From: Synechococcus sp. AG-679-C18
GTDB taxonomy: Bacteria > Cyanobacteriota > Cyanobacteriia > PCC-6307 > Cyanobiaceae
Reading direction: 5' to 3'
DNA: 64,000 nt
Assembly (NCBI GenBank): GCA_003210755.1
Contig: QCUL01000007.1
Span: 1-64,000, forward strand
Part shown: positions 1 through 9,669 of the stretch, piece after piece
Layout: each line of letters begins with the position of its first letter
How positions within the stretch are numbered: position 1 is the stretch's first letter
Notes under the pieces: model-generated
Database searches by the model: none
Told to the model about the DNA's origin: nothing
The model's input: the letters and a program-made list of their open reading frames with translations, nothing else
Made by a program: the position numbers and the translations under genes

Positions 1-617
1 TTAAAATGAAATTTTCATTTATGAATTAGTATTTTTGTCTCAAAGGACTGCTTTAATGTTTTGTGTTTGAGAGTTTTCTGTGTTAAGTGTAAGGTTATAG
101 TCAAGATTATTCTATTTTTTTGATTTCAGTTGAAGTATCGACTATCTCAAGATTGACAAATGATGATGGCTTTAAATGGTCTATTAAATATGTACGAGCG
201 ACGTCTGACTTAATCCAGGTATTCAATTCTTTCTTATTTTTGAGTTCTGGGACATTCAAATTTACCGTGATTTTTGCCCTTATTGTAATCTTCTGAAGAA
301 ATTCTGACATTTCTGGAATGATGGCTCTGGTAAATAATATCATTATTTTTTTCAATAGTTTTTTGTATCTGGTATTATAATTCAATGATCTATTAAAAGG
401 TCTACAGTTCGAATTTGTATTTTAGATGTGCATACGGGATTAATAAGAGGATGTCGCCGAGACTCTGTTTAGTTTTCGTGTATTGCAAACGTGATTTCTA
501 TTTATGATAAAAAGTTGTAATTACTACAAATCGCTGGAAACTTAATTAAATCTAAATGTATATTTGTTGTTGATCATAGTGAGATTAAATAGAATAAAAA
601 GTGATGTAAGTTCGTCT

Positions 618-1985
618 ATGAAAAAAGCTGTTGCTTGGCGAGATCATTCTGGATTTTACCGTCCTGGTAAATCAAGTTTTAAATCGATTCAGACTCTATT
701 TTCTGAATTTTTACGAGATCGCCATTCCCCAAGTTTGCTTCAAGAGTATTATAAAGAAGATGAAGTTTATGCAATTGATTTTAATTGGGGTGATTCTGTT
801 CCTTTAGAAAGGGTAATTTCATCTACAAGTGATCTTACTAATCTGATTAGCAATCCGTTTTCATTTAATCAGTCGATATGTATATTAGAACCATCTGAAC
901 ATGTTGGGCATAATACAATTGGTGAACCAGTTAGAGCTTCTATCAATGTAGCTTGGCTAGTACAAAATATTGCTGATTGCGATTCAATAGTTTTCCCTTT
1001 GTGGAAATCAGGACTAATGGATCGTAAACAACTTGCTTATGTTCTTTCTTCCTCTCTTGCCGTTGTATTTGAAGGTGGATTCCCAACAGTTAGAGACAGT
1101 ACTTCCTTTGTTGATACAAAATGCTCGCATGCGGACCTACTTGACTTGAGCGAGGAACTTATTGTTTCTAGGCGTTTGAGAAGTGCTCCTGCTATATTTA
1201 TTTGCCTAGGGCATCAACTTGCCGCTCAAGCACATATTCGACTTCTTAAAAAGGCAGTTAATGAGATTCTAAATTCGATTGATGTTATTTTGTTCAGCAA
1301 AACTAACTCACGAGAATCACTTAAACAAGTTTGTAAGAGAATAAAAGCAGTTGGTGAAAAATTAAGAGTGGTTAAAAATGGTAGAACAGTTGCAACTGGT
1401 TGGAATGATTTAGAATTTGCTGTCGGTATTAATGAAGTTCCTGAAGCTGGCCACTGTGAAATTATTCATTATGACAAATCTGATTTTCATCCTGATAAGG
1501 AGATGGCAGAGTTATTGACCGCTCAGGCTATAACAGCAGAAGAATACGATGGTGTTATTGAGGAGTCTATCTCACATGAGAAGGATCTAAATATTGTAAT
1601 GTTCCATACCGATGAGGTCAATGAAGAGGCAATTCTCTTTGCAAATTGGGCGTATCGTAATCTCTATCAAGCACTTCTTCCTGCAAGAAAAGAACTTATC
1701 TTGTCGGATCTTTCTTGGTTATTTAATCTTCCAAGTAGTATTGAAATTTTGTGCTCAACTACTGCTGAAGGAAAATTATGCACGGAAGTAGCTGCAACTT
1801 GCATTAATTATCGTGATTACGATACCCGACAAACAAGGAGGTCGTTTACATGTCAATTTCATCCAGAATTAAGAGATGACCTTAGAGAATTTAGTAAAAG
1901 CGGGATTCCTGCCTTTTCTGATCTTAAACAGGATGATGGAATAAGGCTTTTGATTAGATTGTTACATGATAGTCTAATGGAATAG
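618..1985 (+). CDS. Class I glutamine amidotransferase-like protein of unknown function (ORF opens at 564; ATG at 618 preferred)
   Basis: Translation contains a nucleophile-elbow-like motif IFICLGHQLAAQ and a C-terminal FTCQFHPEL, resembling the GATase-1 Cys and His-Pro-Glu motifs. Confidence 0.65.
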   Translation: MKKAVAWRDHSGFYRPGKSSFKSIQTLFSEFLRDRHSPSLLQEYYKEDEVYAIDFNWGDSVPLERVISSTSDLTNLISNPFSFNQSICILEPSEHVGHNTIGEPVRASINVAWLVQNIADCDSIVFPLWKSGLMDRKQLAYVLSSSLAVVFEGGFPTVRDSTSFVDTKCSHADLLDLSEELIVSRRLRSAPAIFICLGHQLAAQAHIRLLKKAVNEILNSIDVILFSKTNSRESLKQVCKRIKAVGEKLRVVKNGRTVATGWNDLEFAVGINEVPEAGHCEIIHYDKSDFHPDKEMAELLTAQAITAEEYDGVIEESISHEKDLNIVMFHTDEVNEEAILFANWAYRNLYQALLPARKELILSDLSWLFNLPSSIEILCSTTAEGKLCTEVAATCINYRDYDTRQTRRSFTCQFHPELRDDLREFSKSGIPAFSDLKQDDGIRLLIRLLHDSLME

Positions 1986-2153
1986 GTTATTTCGATTATC
2001 ATTATAGATAGTCAAATTCATGTTACTAAATGCTTCATAGATGATTTAAGCATGTTTGCTATTGCAGATTGTGATTATTAGAGGTTAATAGTTAGTTCAT
2101 GCATTACCATATAATTTAGATCTTTTGATGATACAATTGAGAAAATATTTGAG

Positions 2154-2495
2154 ATGATGGAAAGTCCTGTTAACAATGATGACAGTCATCTGGAAAGAGA
2201 GGTCTTGCTGGCTTTGCTTACATTTGCTGTCAAGTTATCGCCAAGACTTATAAATAGTTATAGAGCTTTAATTGATGTTTATGATATGGTTGGTAGTTCG
2301 CAATTGGAAAGTGAGCATAACCATAGAACAGCGATTAAACAGAAGTTAATTCGAGAAGTATTGAGTAAAATTGATCAACAAGATACCAATGAGACTGAAT
2401 ATAAAAAACATGATTCAAAATGGAAAGAAGCCTTAAAGGGAATTGATTCTCAGAAAATTCGTCATGAATTTTTCAATTCACTTAACGATAAATAG
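2154..2495 (+). CDS. Hypothetical protein, 113 aa
   Basis: Open frame with a charged, helical-looking composition; no family recognised. Confidence 0.45.
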   Translation: MMESPVNNDDSHLEREVLLALLTFAVKLSPRLINSYRALIDVYDMVGSSQLESEHNHRTAIKQKLIREVLSKIDQQDTNETEYKKHDSKWKEALKGIDSQKIRHEFFNSLNDK

Positions 2496-2698
2496 TCGAG
2501 TAAGCATATTATATGTATATTCTTTTAATATGAGTTGTAATTATACACTTTATTGTAGAACTTCCTCTTCGTTTTTTATTCATGACGAATGCATGAATCT
2601 ATTGTGTCATTGAGGTGATCATTCTATATCCATCCGAAGTAACATATAAACATACCCTTTCAAACTCTTGAGTTATTTTTAATTTTTATTAAACAATT

Positions 2699-3073
2699 AT
2701 GAATGGAATTAATATTCTTTCCGCACTTGTTGGTTCAAGCTTAATTTTTTGGATTGTAATTGGATTGATTACACATGCAAAGTGGATTCAGGAACTTGTA
2801 CAAACTGAGACAGAAAAGATTAATAAGCAAAACTTAGCAATTGAGCAATACGGTTATACTTCAATAAGTTCAACAAATAGAAAATTCTACGCAAAACGTG
2901 GATTTGTATTTGGTTATTGGGATAATGATATAAAATCTGTAAATAATATAGTATCAAGTCAGGACAGTCCTAAAATCTTTGACTTAGCAGGCATTAATTT
3001 AATTGTCTTTACATCTATTTTCTTTTTGATTGCTGTATCAAAAGGATTTTTCAATATTGTTGGTATTAATTAA
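2699..3073 (+). CDS. Hypothetical membrane protein, 124 aa
   Basis: Two hydrophobic segments flank a soluble middle part; AT-rich context. Confidence 0.5.
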   Translation: MNGINILSALVGSSLIFWIVIGLITHAKWIQELVQTETEKINKQNLAIEQYGYTSISSTNRKFYAKRGFVFGYWDNDIKSVNNIVSSQDSPKIFDLAGINLIVFTSIFFLIAVSKGFFNIVGIN

Positions 3074-3697
3074 TTATTTTTTCTGATTTAAAGATTACTA
3101 TTTTGATAGTGCCAGATTCATGATTTAATTTATGAATATGAAACTATGCATTTCGTTATTTTGCTTTTCTAATTACACCTTTTGATCTTATTTTCTCTAT
3201 CTATATTACTTCTATTGCTTAATTATTAGTTTATTCAAAGTGTTCTTATGTTGATTATTGAATGATACAGCATGTTTCTTCCATTTTAATACCTACGTTT
3301 CTAGGGTAATAAGCAACTATTATTTTTATAATCTCATAGGTTTTCTGAAGTTTTAACCTTACCACTCAACTCCATATCTTTGTTTATTTGCTATTTTATT
3401 CTATGTGCTATTACATTTTTCTTCATTAGTTAATATCTAAAAAATAAATCGATTGTCATAATTTCATTTATACACGTTATTGTTGTGGAATTGTTCACTT
3501 GTTACATAATTAATTGATTCTGTACTGATCTTTTCAATCAATTTAGCTTGCTTTGAGCATAGTGATTTAAGTTACATCTTAAAGTTCACTAGTGATCTTA
3601 TTGGTATATGGATTGGTATAGTTCTAGATATTGCTTTGAAGTTATTATTCACTTTTAATTTTGGAAATCTATTTTTAAAATCTCTCTTTGTAATTCG

Positions 3698-4012
3698 ATG
3701 AAACCAAAAAGTAGAAGAATTCAATTTCAAGTTCTTGCTCTTGTCAGCCTATTATTTTTGCTTTTTGAGGGCCAATCTTTTCTAAGGCGTAAAAGTTTTG
3801 AGGCTGGTATCGATTGTGTAACAGAGGGACCCATTCAAAGATTAACAAATGGATCAGATCAATGTTATCAATTCTTTATGAATAAAATTAACTCTTTACA
3901 GGAACAAATAGATAATCAATCTAGATCAGTAGCTAATCAAACTAGTATTTTAAAATTACGAAAACAAAGGGAGCAATGGATTTTGCTTATGGATACTGGT
4001 GTATTTCGCTAA
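3698..4012 (+). CDS. Hypothetical protein with N-terminal membrane/signal segment, 104 aa
   Basis: Hydrophobic N-terminus FQVLALVSLLFLLFEGQS followed by a polar, possibly coiled-coil region. Confidence 0.5.
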   Translation: MKPKSRRIQFQVLALVSLLFLLFEGQSFLRRKSFEAGIDCVTEGPIQRLTNGSDQCYQFFMNKINSLQEQIDNQSRSVANQTSILKLRKQREQWILLMDTGVFR

Positions 4013-4251
4013 GTTTTTCACTATTCTTTCTTCTCTGTTACTAATTTATGATGATATTTTTATTTTTTATATATTGTATTTTATCTGTTAGTTGAATTAA
4101 TTTTCTCCGATAAATTCCATATCTCAACAATAATGTTAATCATTGTACCTACTATTTTCTAGTTGTATGTACTTAATAATGCTAGACGATGATTTTTCAT
4201 ACGAATTTTTTCTTAAATTTGCTTTCAGTAAATTCTTTAGAAGTGATTTAA

Positions 4252-4533
4252 ATGTACATAAGTGAAATTGTTTTTTCGCTAGTGGCCGTTTTTCTTAATT
4301 GCGTCCGAGGTGTTATCAAAGTAGGTTATGAAGACCAGTATATTGATGCGCTTGAAAATTGGCCATGTCCGAAAGGAATGATGCATCGTTATGTCGCAAA
4401 AACCGGTGACCGTGATGTCTGTTTTGTTGTTCTATGGGAAAGCGAAGAAATGCTTGTTGAGGCACGTCCTGAAATGCTTGAATACCTTAATAGCGTTAGG
4501 AAATATCTAGACGAAATTTCGATTGAGCTTTGA
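4252..4533 (+). CDS. Small protein resembling an antibiotic-biosynthesis-monooxygenase (ABM)-like fold; true start uncertain
   Basis: Segment VGYEDQYIDALENWPCPKGMMHRYVAKTGDRDVCFVVLWESEEMLVEARPEMLEYLNSVR has ABM/ferredoxin-like spacing (inference). Confidence 0.5.
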   Translation: MYISEIVFSLVAVFLNCVRGVIKVGYEDQYIDALENWPCPKGMMHRYVAKTGDRDVCFVVLWESEEMLVEARPEMLEYLNSVRKYLDEISIEL

Positions 4534-4816
4534 ATAACTGATGCTGTTTCTGGCCCATTGTTATTATACTCAGCTGCTTTGATACTGTTTCTTTTATTTT
4601 ACCTATTAAATTTTTTGTTGATTCTTACCTTCAGTTTTAATATTTTGTTTTTTCATTCGTTGACCATGATCACCTTGAGTTAATTTTTTGTTCTTTCATT
4701 TTTTAATTGAATAATATATTACTGGTTCAGGTATCAAAAGATTTAGATATTTGCTTTTGCCTGTAGTAAATTATTCTTATATTAAGTAAGATACTATCTT
4801 TAGGTTGGTTTATTGA

Positions 4817-5113
4817 ATGCCAAGGAATGATTTCAATGATAGTAGCAATGATAAGTATCATAGTTCTACATCAGATTCACATGCTTCAGATGCAGATGTT
4901 ACTTCTGCAAAACAATCTAATAGTGACAAGGTAGATTGGGGTGTTCGTCGTTTAACTACTGATAAAAATTGGAAGTTAGCAATGATTGTTTTTCTTGCAC
5001 TTTTTTTATTTATTTCACTTCTTCCTAAAGACGTTGAACAACCAAATACAATCCCGAAGCCGGTGAAGGTAAATAGTAAAAATTTCTCTTGCCTGAATTT
5101 AAAGTTAAGTTGA
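4817..5113 (+). CDS. Hypothetical single-pass membrane protein, 98 aa
   Basis: Ser/Asp-rich N-terminus then a transmembrane segment LAMIVFLALFLFISLLP; preferred over the antisense ORF 4858-5124. Confidence 0.45.
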   Translation: MPRNDFNDSSNDKYHSSTSDSHASDADVTSAKQSNSDKVDWGVRRLTTDKNWKLAMIVFLALFLFISLLPKDVEQPNTIPKPVKVNSKNFSCLNLKLS

Positions 5114-5385
5114 TCTTGAATCATTTATGGTTTGTTTTATATCAATTGGTAACATTTTTATTTTTCTATAGTTTTTACTTTTCTAATGATTTTTTGACTC
5201 TTGATTGTATTTTGATATATCCATTATGAGTGATATCACAGGCTTCCTTGTTTTGACCGAGCACGAATAAAAGTATAAATACCTAGTTACAGTCTTTTTC
5301 TTCATATGTCACTAACGCTTGTGATCAATTAACTTTCATACACTTTTATTCTATATAAAATTTACTCAATGATTTTCAACAATAA

Positions 5386-5541
5386 ATGGATCTTCGTCTC
5401 GTCGAGTTACTTAGTAAGTGCAAGGAAGATGAGCTAGAAGCTATTGAAAGATGGTTCAATCATACTCAACCTTTGGCTCTTGAGATCGTTGGAAATATGA
5501 AGATAGCTCGTGGTGCTATCAAATCCGAAACTCGTACTTAA
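5386..5541 (+). CDS. Small hypothetical protein, 51 aa (not in ORF track)
   Basis: ATG...TAA frame translates MDLRLVELLSKCKEDELEAIERWFNHTQPLALEIVGNMKIARGAIKSETRT; charged amphipathic composition unlike neighbouring T-rich noncoding DNA. Confidence 0.5.
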   Translation: MDLRLVELLSKCKEDELEAIERWFNHTQPLALEIVGNMKIARGAIKSETRT

Positions 5542-5638
5542 TTTATTATATTTAATCAGTTAAAGTTATTATATAATTAAAATTACATTTTTTATTCATT
5601 TTTGTTATATTTAAACTGAATAAGTTTATTTTTTTATT

Positions 5639-5818
5639 ATGTCTAGCGATTTATTGTTGATTGTTTTTTTTGTTCTTCTGCCTTGTGCATTGCTTAGTGC
5701 CGTTTTAGCTGCTTCAAAAAATCAACAATACTGGATATGGTTTTTTGCGGGTCTTTTTTTTGGACCATTTGCTCTTCTCGCTTCTTCTTATTCAAAAGAC
5801 AAGAGTAAACCCTATTAA
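5639..5818 (+). CDS. Small hypothetical membrane protein, 59 aa (not in ORF track)
   Basis: Translates MSSDLLLIVFFVLLPCALLSAVLAASKNQQYWIWFFAGLFFGPFALLASSYSKDKSKPY; two hydrophobic segments and a W-FF-G-FFGP motif. Confidence 0.5.
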   Translation: MSSDLLLIVFFVLLPCALLSAVLAASKNQQYWIWFFAGLFFGPFALLASSYSKDKSKPY

Positions 5819-5893
5819 GCTTTCCTTACTTTCGAAAGTGTATGTTCTTTATTATTTTTTATCATTGCTTTCTTTTATATTTGTCTGTCTCAA

Positions 5894-6625
5894 TTAGTTG
5901 ACTTGGAATGCTGATTTGAAAATTAGTATTGATAACCATATTGTTCCTGCTCCAGTAAGCACAAGAGCTGTAATCCAAATTTTGAGTGATGTTCCTGTAG
6001 GTTTATCATAAATAAACTTTTCTATTGATGATTTTTTACTATACAGTAGATGATCAGAAATAGACATCATCAATTTATTTGACGTCAATTTTTTCTGCCA
6101 ATCAAGACCATATCTTGGATATTGTTGATAAAGTGGTATCGTGCCAGATTCTTTTCCGGGTAATATTCGTGAATATTCGTTTGGTGGATTATCATATCCA
6201 AACTTCATCATATATTCCTCACTGTCTAGTACACAATCTATAAATGAGGCAAATCCTTTTTCGGCAATTAAAATCGAATAACTCAATCTTTCAGTGTCAT
6301 TGTATATTTTCCTTCCTAATGCTCTAAATATCACTTGTTCTACTAAACGATAGTTATTATTACACTCTATATACCCTTTCCGAAATCGATCAGAAAGAAA
6401 CAATCCCCGTATAAAATCACGAACTGTTATTGATTGGCTTTTGAATTGTGATTCCAGACATTTTTCGCGGTCACGATCTGTTAAGTGAAAAAATATTTGT
6501 CTATAGCATTTGTTTATTAATAAATCTCTTGCTACGCTTGAGTTATCTTCTTCTATTTTTGTAGTTAGAACATCAACTCTTGAATTTTGGCTTGATTTTT
6601 GGAAGGTTCTCAATGGAAGTGTCAT
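5894..6625 (-). CDS. cpcL: Phycobilisome rod linker, CpcG/CpcL family, with C-terminal transmembrane segment
   Basis: N-terminus MTLPLRTFQKSSQNSRV and RDFIRGLFLSDRFR, NNNYRLVEQVIFRALGR, FIDCVLDSEEYMMKFGYD...RILPGKESGTIPLYQQYPRYG are CpcG-type PBS linker motifs; C-terminus LKIWITALVLTGAGTIWLSILIF is hydrophobic as in CpcL. Confidence 0.8.
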   Translation of the reverse strand: MTLPLRTFQKSSQNSRVDVLTTKIEEDNSSVARDLLINKCYRQIFFHLTDRDREKCLESQFKSQSITVRDFIRGLFLSDRFRKGYIECNNNYRLVEQVIFRALGRKIYNDTERLSYSILIAEKGFASFIDCVLDSEEYMMKFGYDNPPNEYSRILPGKESGTIPLYQQYPRYGLDWQKKLTSNKLMMSISDHLLYSKKSSIEKFIYDKPTGTSLKIWITALVLTGAGTIWLSILIFKSAFQVN

Positions 6626-7079
6626 ATGTTCTACACAATATACTTAACTATAAGACTTTTCGATTCTGCGGTGTTGAATTATTGGCTACATGCTCATGTA
6701 TAAATAATGCCTTTTTGTCGCTCAAGCTTTTAAAATGTTTTCTTCCTTTTTATCTTTTGGAGTTTTTTTACTCAATCCAGGAACTTGCTTGTTGATTTTA
6801 TTTTTGGCTTTCCAAAACCTTTATAAGTCAATTCTTCCGTAATTAATATTGAATTTTTTGCTTTTCTATTCATTAATAAAAATAGTGATTGTTTATCATC
6901 CATGCAGCTGTTCAAACCAGAAACCTGCCAGTTGCCATGAGCTCCACAGGAAAATTCCAAGAAAAAGCCAGTTTACCCAAGCGGGACGATCGCGGTTTTC
7001 AAACAATGCATTATCCCAACACTTTGATTCTGCCAGAGAGTTATCGCTTGTTACGTTTTTATTACATTATTGTTTTTAT

Positions 7080-7310
7080 TTATTGTTGCGTTGTGGCAGA
7101 GTACCATTCTGCATTTTGCAATGATACCTGTGATCCTGCAGCTCTCTTTAAGTCGTGCATCCCCTCTAGCTGACGGTAAACAGCTTTCAGTTGTCTTTGG
7201 ATATGGTCTGTATGGGGCATTGAATACAACGTTAGGAGTACATTCTCAAGATGTAGTTTGGCGTCAATCAACAATCGGCAATCGGTGCTTCCTGGTTCGT
7301 AGCTCATCAA
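7080..7310 (-). CDS. Hypothetical small helical protein, 76 aa
   Basis: Minus-strand translation DAKLHLENVLLTLYSMPHTDHIQRQLKAVYRQLEGMHDLKRAAG looks more protein-like than the plus-strand overlaps. Confidence 0.4.
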   Translation of the reverse strand: MMSYEPGSTDCRLLIDAKLHLENVLLTLYSMPHTDHIQRQLKAVYRQLEGMHDLKRAAGSQVSLQNAEWYSATTQQ

Positions 7311-7386
7311 ATTCTTACAGATGTTACTTGTCTAGTCCTTTTGGCTCCTAGAGCGCTGTACTGATTATTACCAATTTTAAAAAGGT

Positions 7387-7926
7387 CTATGGTTCTCTTG
7401 TTTTTCCGCTCAGTTCTATTAAGTTCCAAGGTCGTTCAATTCCATTTTCTACGGACCAAACACCTCTGCGCAAGTTTTTCGCTTGTTTTTCTAGTCTTTT
7501 ATAGTCTAGGTTTTGGCAATCTCCTAAATATCCGTCATAGAAGAATACCTTTCCCCTCCTTATTAGTTTAGCCCCCAGATCTTCTTTTCCTTGAATGAGT
7601 CGGGCTACAATTCTTCCATAGACATCTCGGCTTCGTAGTTCCATTTCGACTTCCGAACCCTTTTTCAACTCTTTGCTTAGCATGTCCTTAGCTTGTTTGG
7701 CCCAGGGTTTTTGTTCTGATAAAGGAGCTTGAATGCAGGCCAGTCTTATCGCTCTTCCTTCACCTTTTAGTTCTACTAGCACTTCCTGTCCATTATTTAC
7801 TTTTAGGATGGTAACTTTTTCAGTTGGATGATATTGATTTGCTTTTACTTTTAATTGTAAACTTAAGCTTACTAGAAGTCCAATAATTTTGAGATGATTT
7901 AAGTTTATTGTTTTTTTGTTTAACAT
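7387..7926 (-). CDS. Staphylococcal nuclease-like (thermonuclease) secreted protein
   Basis: SNase-like motifs: AIRLACIQAPLSEQKPWAKQAKDMLSKELKKGSEVEMELRSRDVYGRIVARL, ...RRGVWS; N-terminal signal-like segment. Confidence 0.8.
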   Translation of the reverse strand: MLNKKTINLNHLKIIGLLVSLSLQLKVKANQYHPTEKVTILKVNNGQEVLVELKGEGRAIRLACIQAPLSEQKPWAKQAKDMLSKELKKGSEVEMELRSRDVYGRIVARLIQGKEDLGAKLIRRGKVFFYDGYLGDCQNLDYKRLEKQAKNLRRGVWSVENGIERPWNLIELSGKTREP

Positions 7927-8580
7927 GAATATTTTGGATACTGCAGTGTAAGTTATAAGATCATTTTAGCGATTTTCTATCTTCTTTGTTTGGTTCTTCG
8001 TCTGCAGATCAGCTTTTCACTTTTGATAGTGTTGTACCAGTACACTAGCTGCTTGCTTTCAAAGTATGGTGTCTGTCGCTGTTGACGCCTTGTAACTCTC
8101 TTCTTAGTTTTCTATGTATATGTCTCCATCAATTTGATGAAGTTTTGATTGCTTTAGTTCTGCGTCAGTGTTTTTTGTTTTCTTGGACTTTTTGTCTTAG
8201 CGGGTTTCCCTTCTTCTTTTCATCTATTTACTTTTTGAATTTTCCTACCAGTAAATTTATCGATTCTGGGTTTATATTTTTACTTTCACTATTAATAAAG
8301 GGTTAAATCTTTAGTATTTTCGTATGTAAGAAATTGTATATTGTTACTGCTCTTTGAGTCTGTCTACGTTTTTCAATCTTTCTTTATTCGTTTTTCCATT
8401 TATTAAGTATTTTACTACTTGTTTTTTCTTTTTTTATCATCATTTTACTCTTTATGCTTTTATCATATGGTGCGAGTCCATTAATCTCTATGTGGTTTTT
8501 TCATTTGTTAGATTGCATATCTTATCAAAATTGCTTAGGTTTTTATTATCTCTCATACTAATGTAATAATTTGATTTCTG

Positions 8581-9228
8581 TTGACTAACTTTACTATGCG
8601 TGATTTTTCCCAATCTGATCGCCTTTATTTTCCAGCTACAGCACGAAACTGTAGACCAATTAGTGATGCACTATCTTTAATTCTACCTAGAAAAGGTTCA
8701 GTTCTTGAAATAGCAAGCGGTAGTGGTGAACATATTGTTGCATTTCAGCGTTCATTTCCTGAACTGATTTGGCAAGCAAGTGATTTCAACCTTGATCATT
8801 GTAAGAGTATTAATGCATGGATTTGTTATGCAAATCTTTTTCCGCAAATGCCATATGCATTGCAGCTTAATGTTTTAGATGAGGAATGGGTTATGCCACC
8901 ATTTGTTCAGTCTCAGTTGATGGTTATCTTGTCTATCAATTTAATTCATATTGCTCCTTGGAGTTGCTGTAAATCTCTTGTTTCTCATTCGGCCGAGTAT
9001 CTCCCAGTTGGTGGTCGGTTGATTTTTTATGGGCCTTTCCGCATGCTTGGTCAACATGTCAGTGATAGCAATCTAATTTTTGATCAATCCTTACGCCAGC
9101 GTAATTCCTTGTGGGGAGTACGTGACCTTGAATCTGTAAAACAACTTTGCATGAATGTAGGTCTGGTTGAGATGAAGGTTATCAATTTACCTTCTAACAA
9201 TTTTTTTGTTTCTTTTATTAAACGTTGA
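8581..9228 (+). CDS. DUF938 family SAM-dependent methyltransferase-like protein
   Basis: N-terminal FPATARNCRPISDALSLILPRKGSVLEIASGSGEHIVAFQRSFPELIWQASDF matches the DUF938 pattern. Confidence 0.8.
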   Translation: MTNFTMRDFSQSDRLYFPATARNCRPISDALSLILPRKGSVLEIASGSGEHIVAFQRSFPELIWQASDFNLDHCKSINAWICYANLFPQMPYALQLNVLDEEWVMPPFVQSQLMVILSINLIHIAPWSCCKSLVSHSAEYLPVGGRLIFYGPFRMLGQHVSDSNLIFDQSLRQRNSLWGVRDLESVKQLCMNVGLVEMKVINLPSNNFFVSFIKR

Positions 9229-9641
9229 GTAATTATTTATGTATTCCTTCCTTATGTAATTTAGGTCTTTTGTTATGTTGATATTTATTTTACTATTATT
9301 TTTCACTTCATTTTTTTAAGTATAAAGTGCAGGATCTAGATTATCTTGTTTTGTATCTCTTGTTTTTTGAATTAATTTGTATTGCTTTCATGAATAATCC
9401 TAAACTTTCTATTTCTCTCTATTTTTTTGATTTTTATTCTGCATCTTATTCTTATCTCTTCATCTTAATTTCTATCACTTCTTTTCTTTTATTTATTTTG
9501 TCATTTGATGTTTATTGTCTGTTTGCTCGATTTTTTCTTTATTCTTCAATATTTCTTGGATCAGTCTTTAGTCCTAAATAAATACAACTTTTACTGATTC
9601 ATTAATACTAGTATTTTTTATTATATTAGTTATAAATCATT

Positions 9642-9663
9642 AAAAAACCCTCTAATTCGAGGG
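9642..9663 (-). terminator. Rho-independent terminator (minus strand)
   Basis: Plus strand aaaaaaCCCTCtaattcGAGGG; on the minus strand this is CCCTC-GAATTA-GAGGG followed by TTTTTT. Confidence 0.65.
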
Positions 9664-9669
9664 ATGGTG

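Noticed and set aside
6580-7351. Overlapping plus-strand ORFs (6580-6795, 6849-7124, 6889-7173, 7070-7351) and minus ORF 6772-6960
   Set aside because: Mutually overlapping short frames without recognisable motifs; only the 7080-7310 minus ORF kept at low confidence.
8082-8566. ORFs 8082-8306 and 8354-8566 (Phe/Leu/Ser-rich)
   Set aside because: Low-complexity translations of T-rich noncoding DNA; no domain-like pattern or credible start context.
9327-9581. 84-aa ORF rich in Phe/Tyr/Leu/Ser
   Set aside because: Same T-rich low-complexity artefact.
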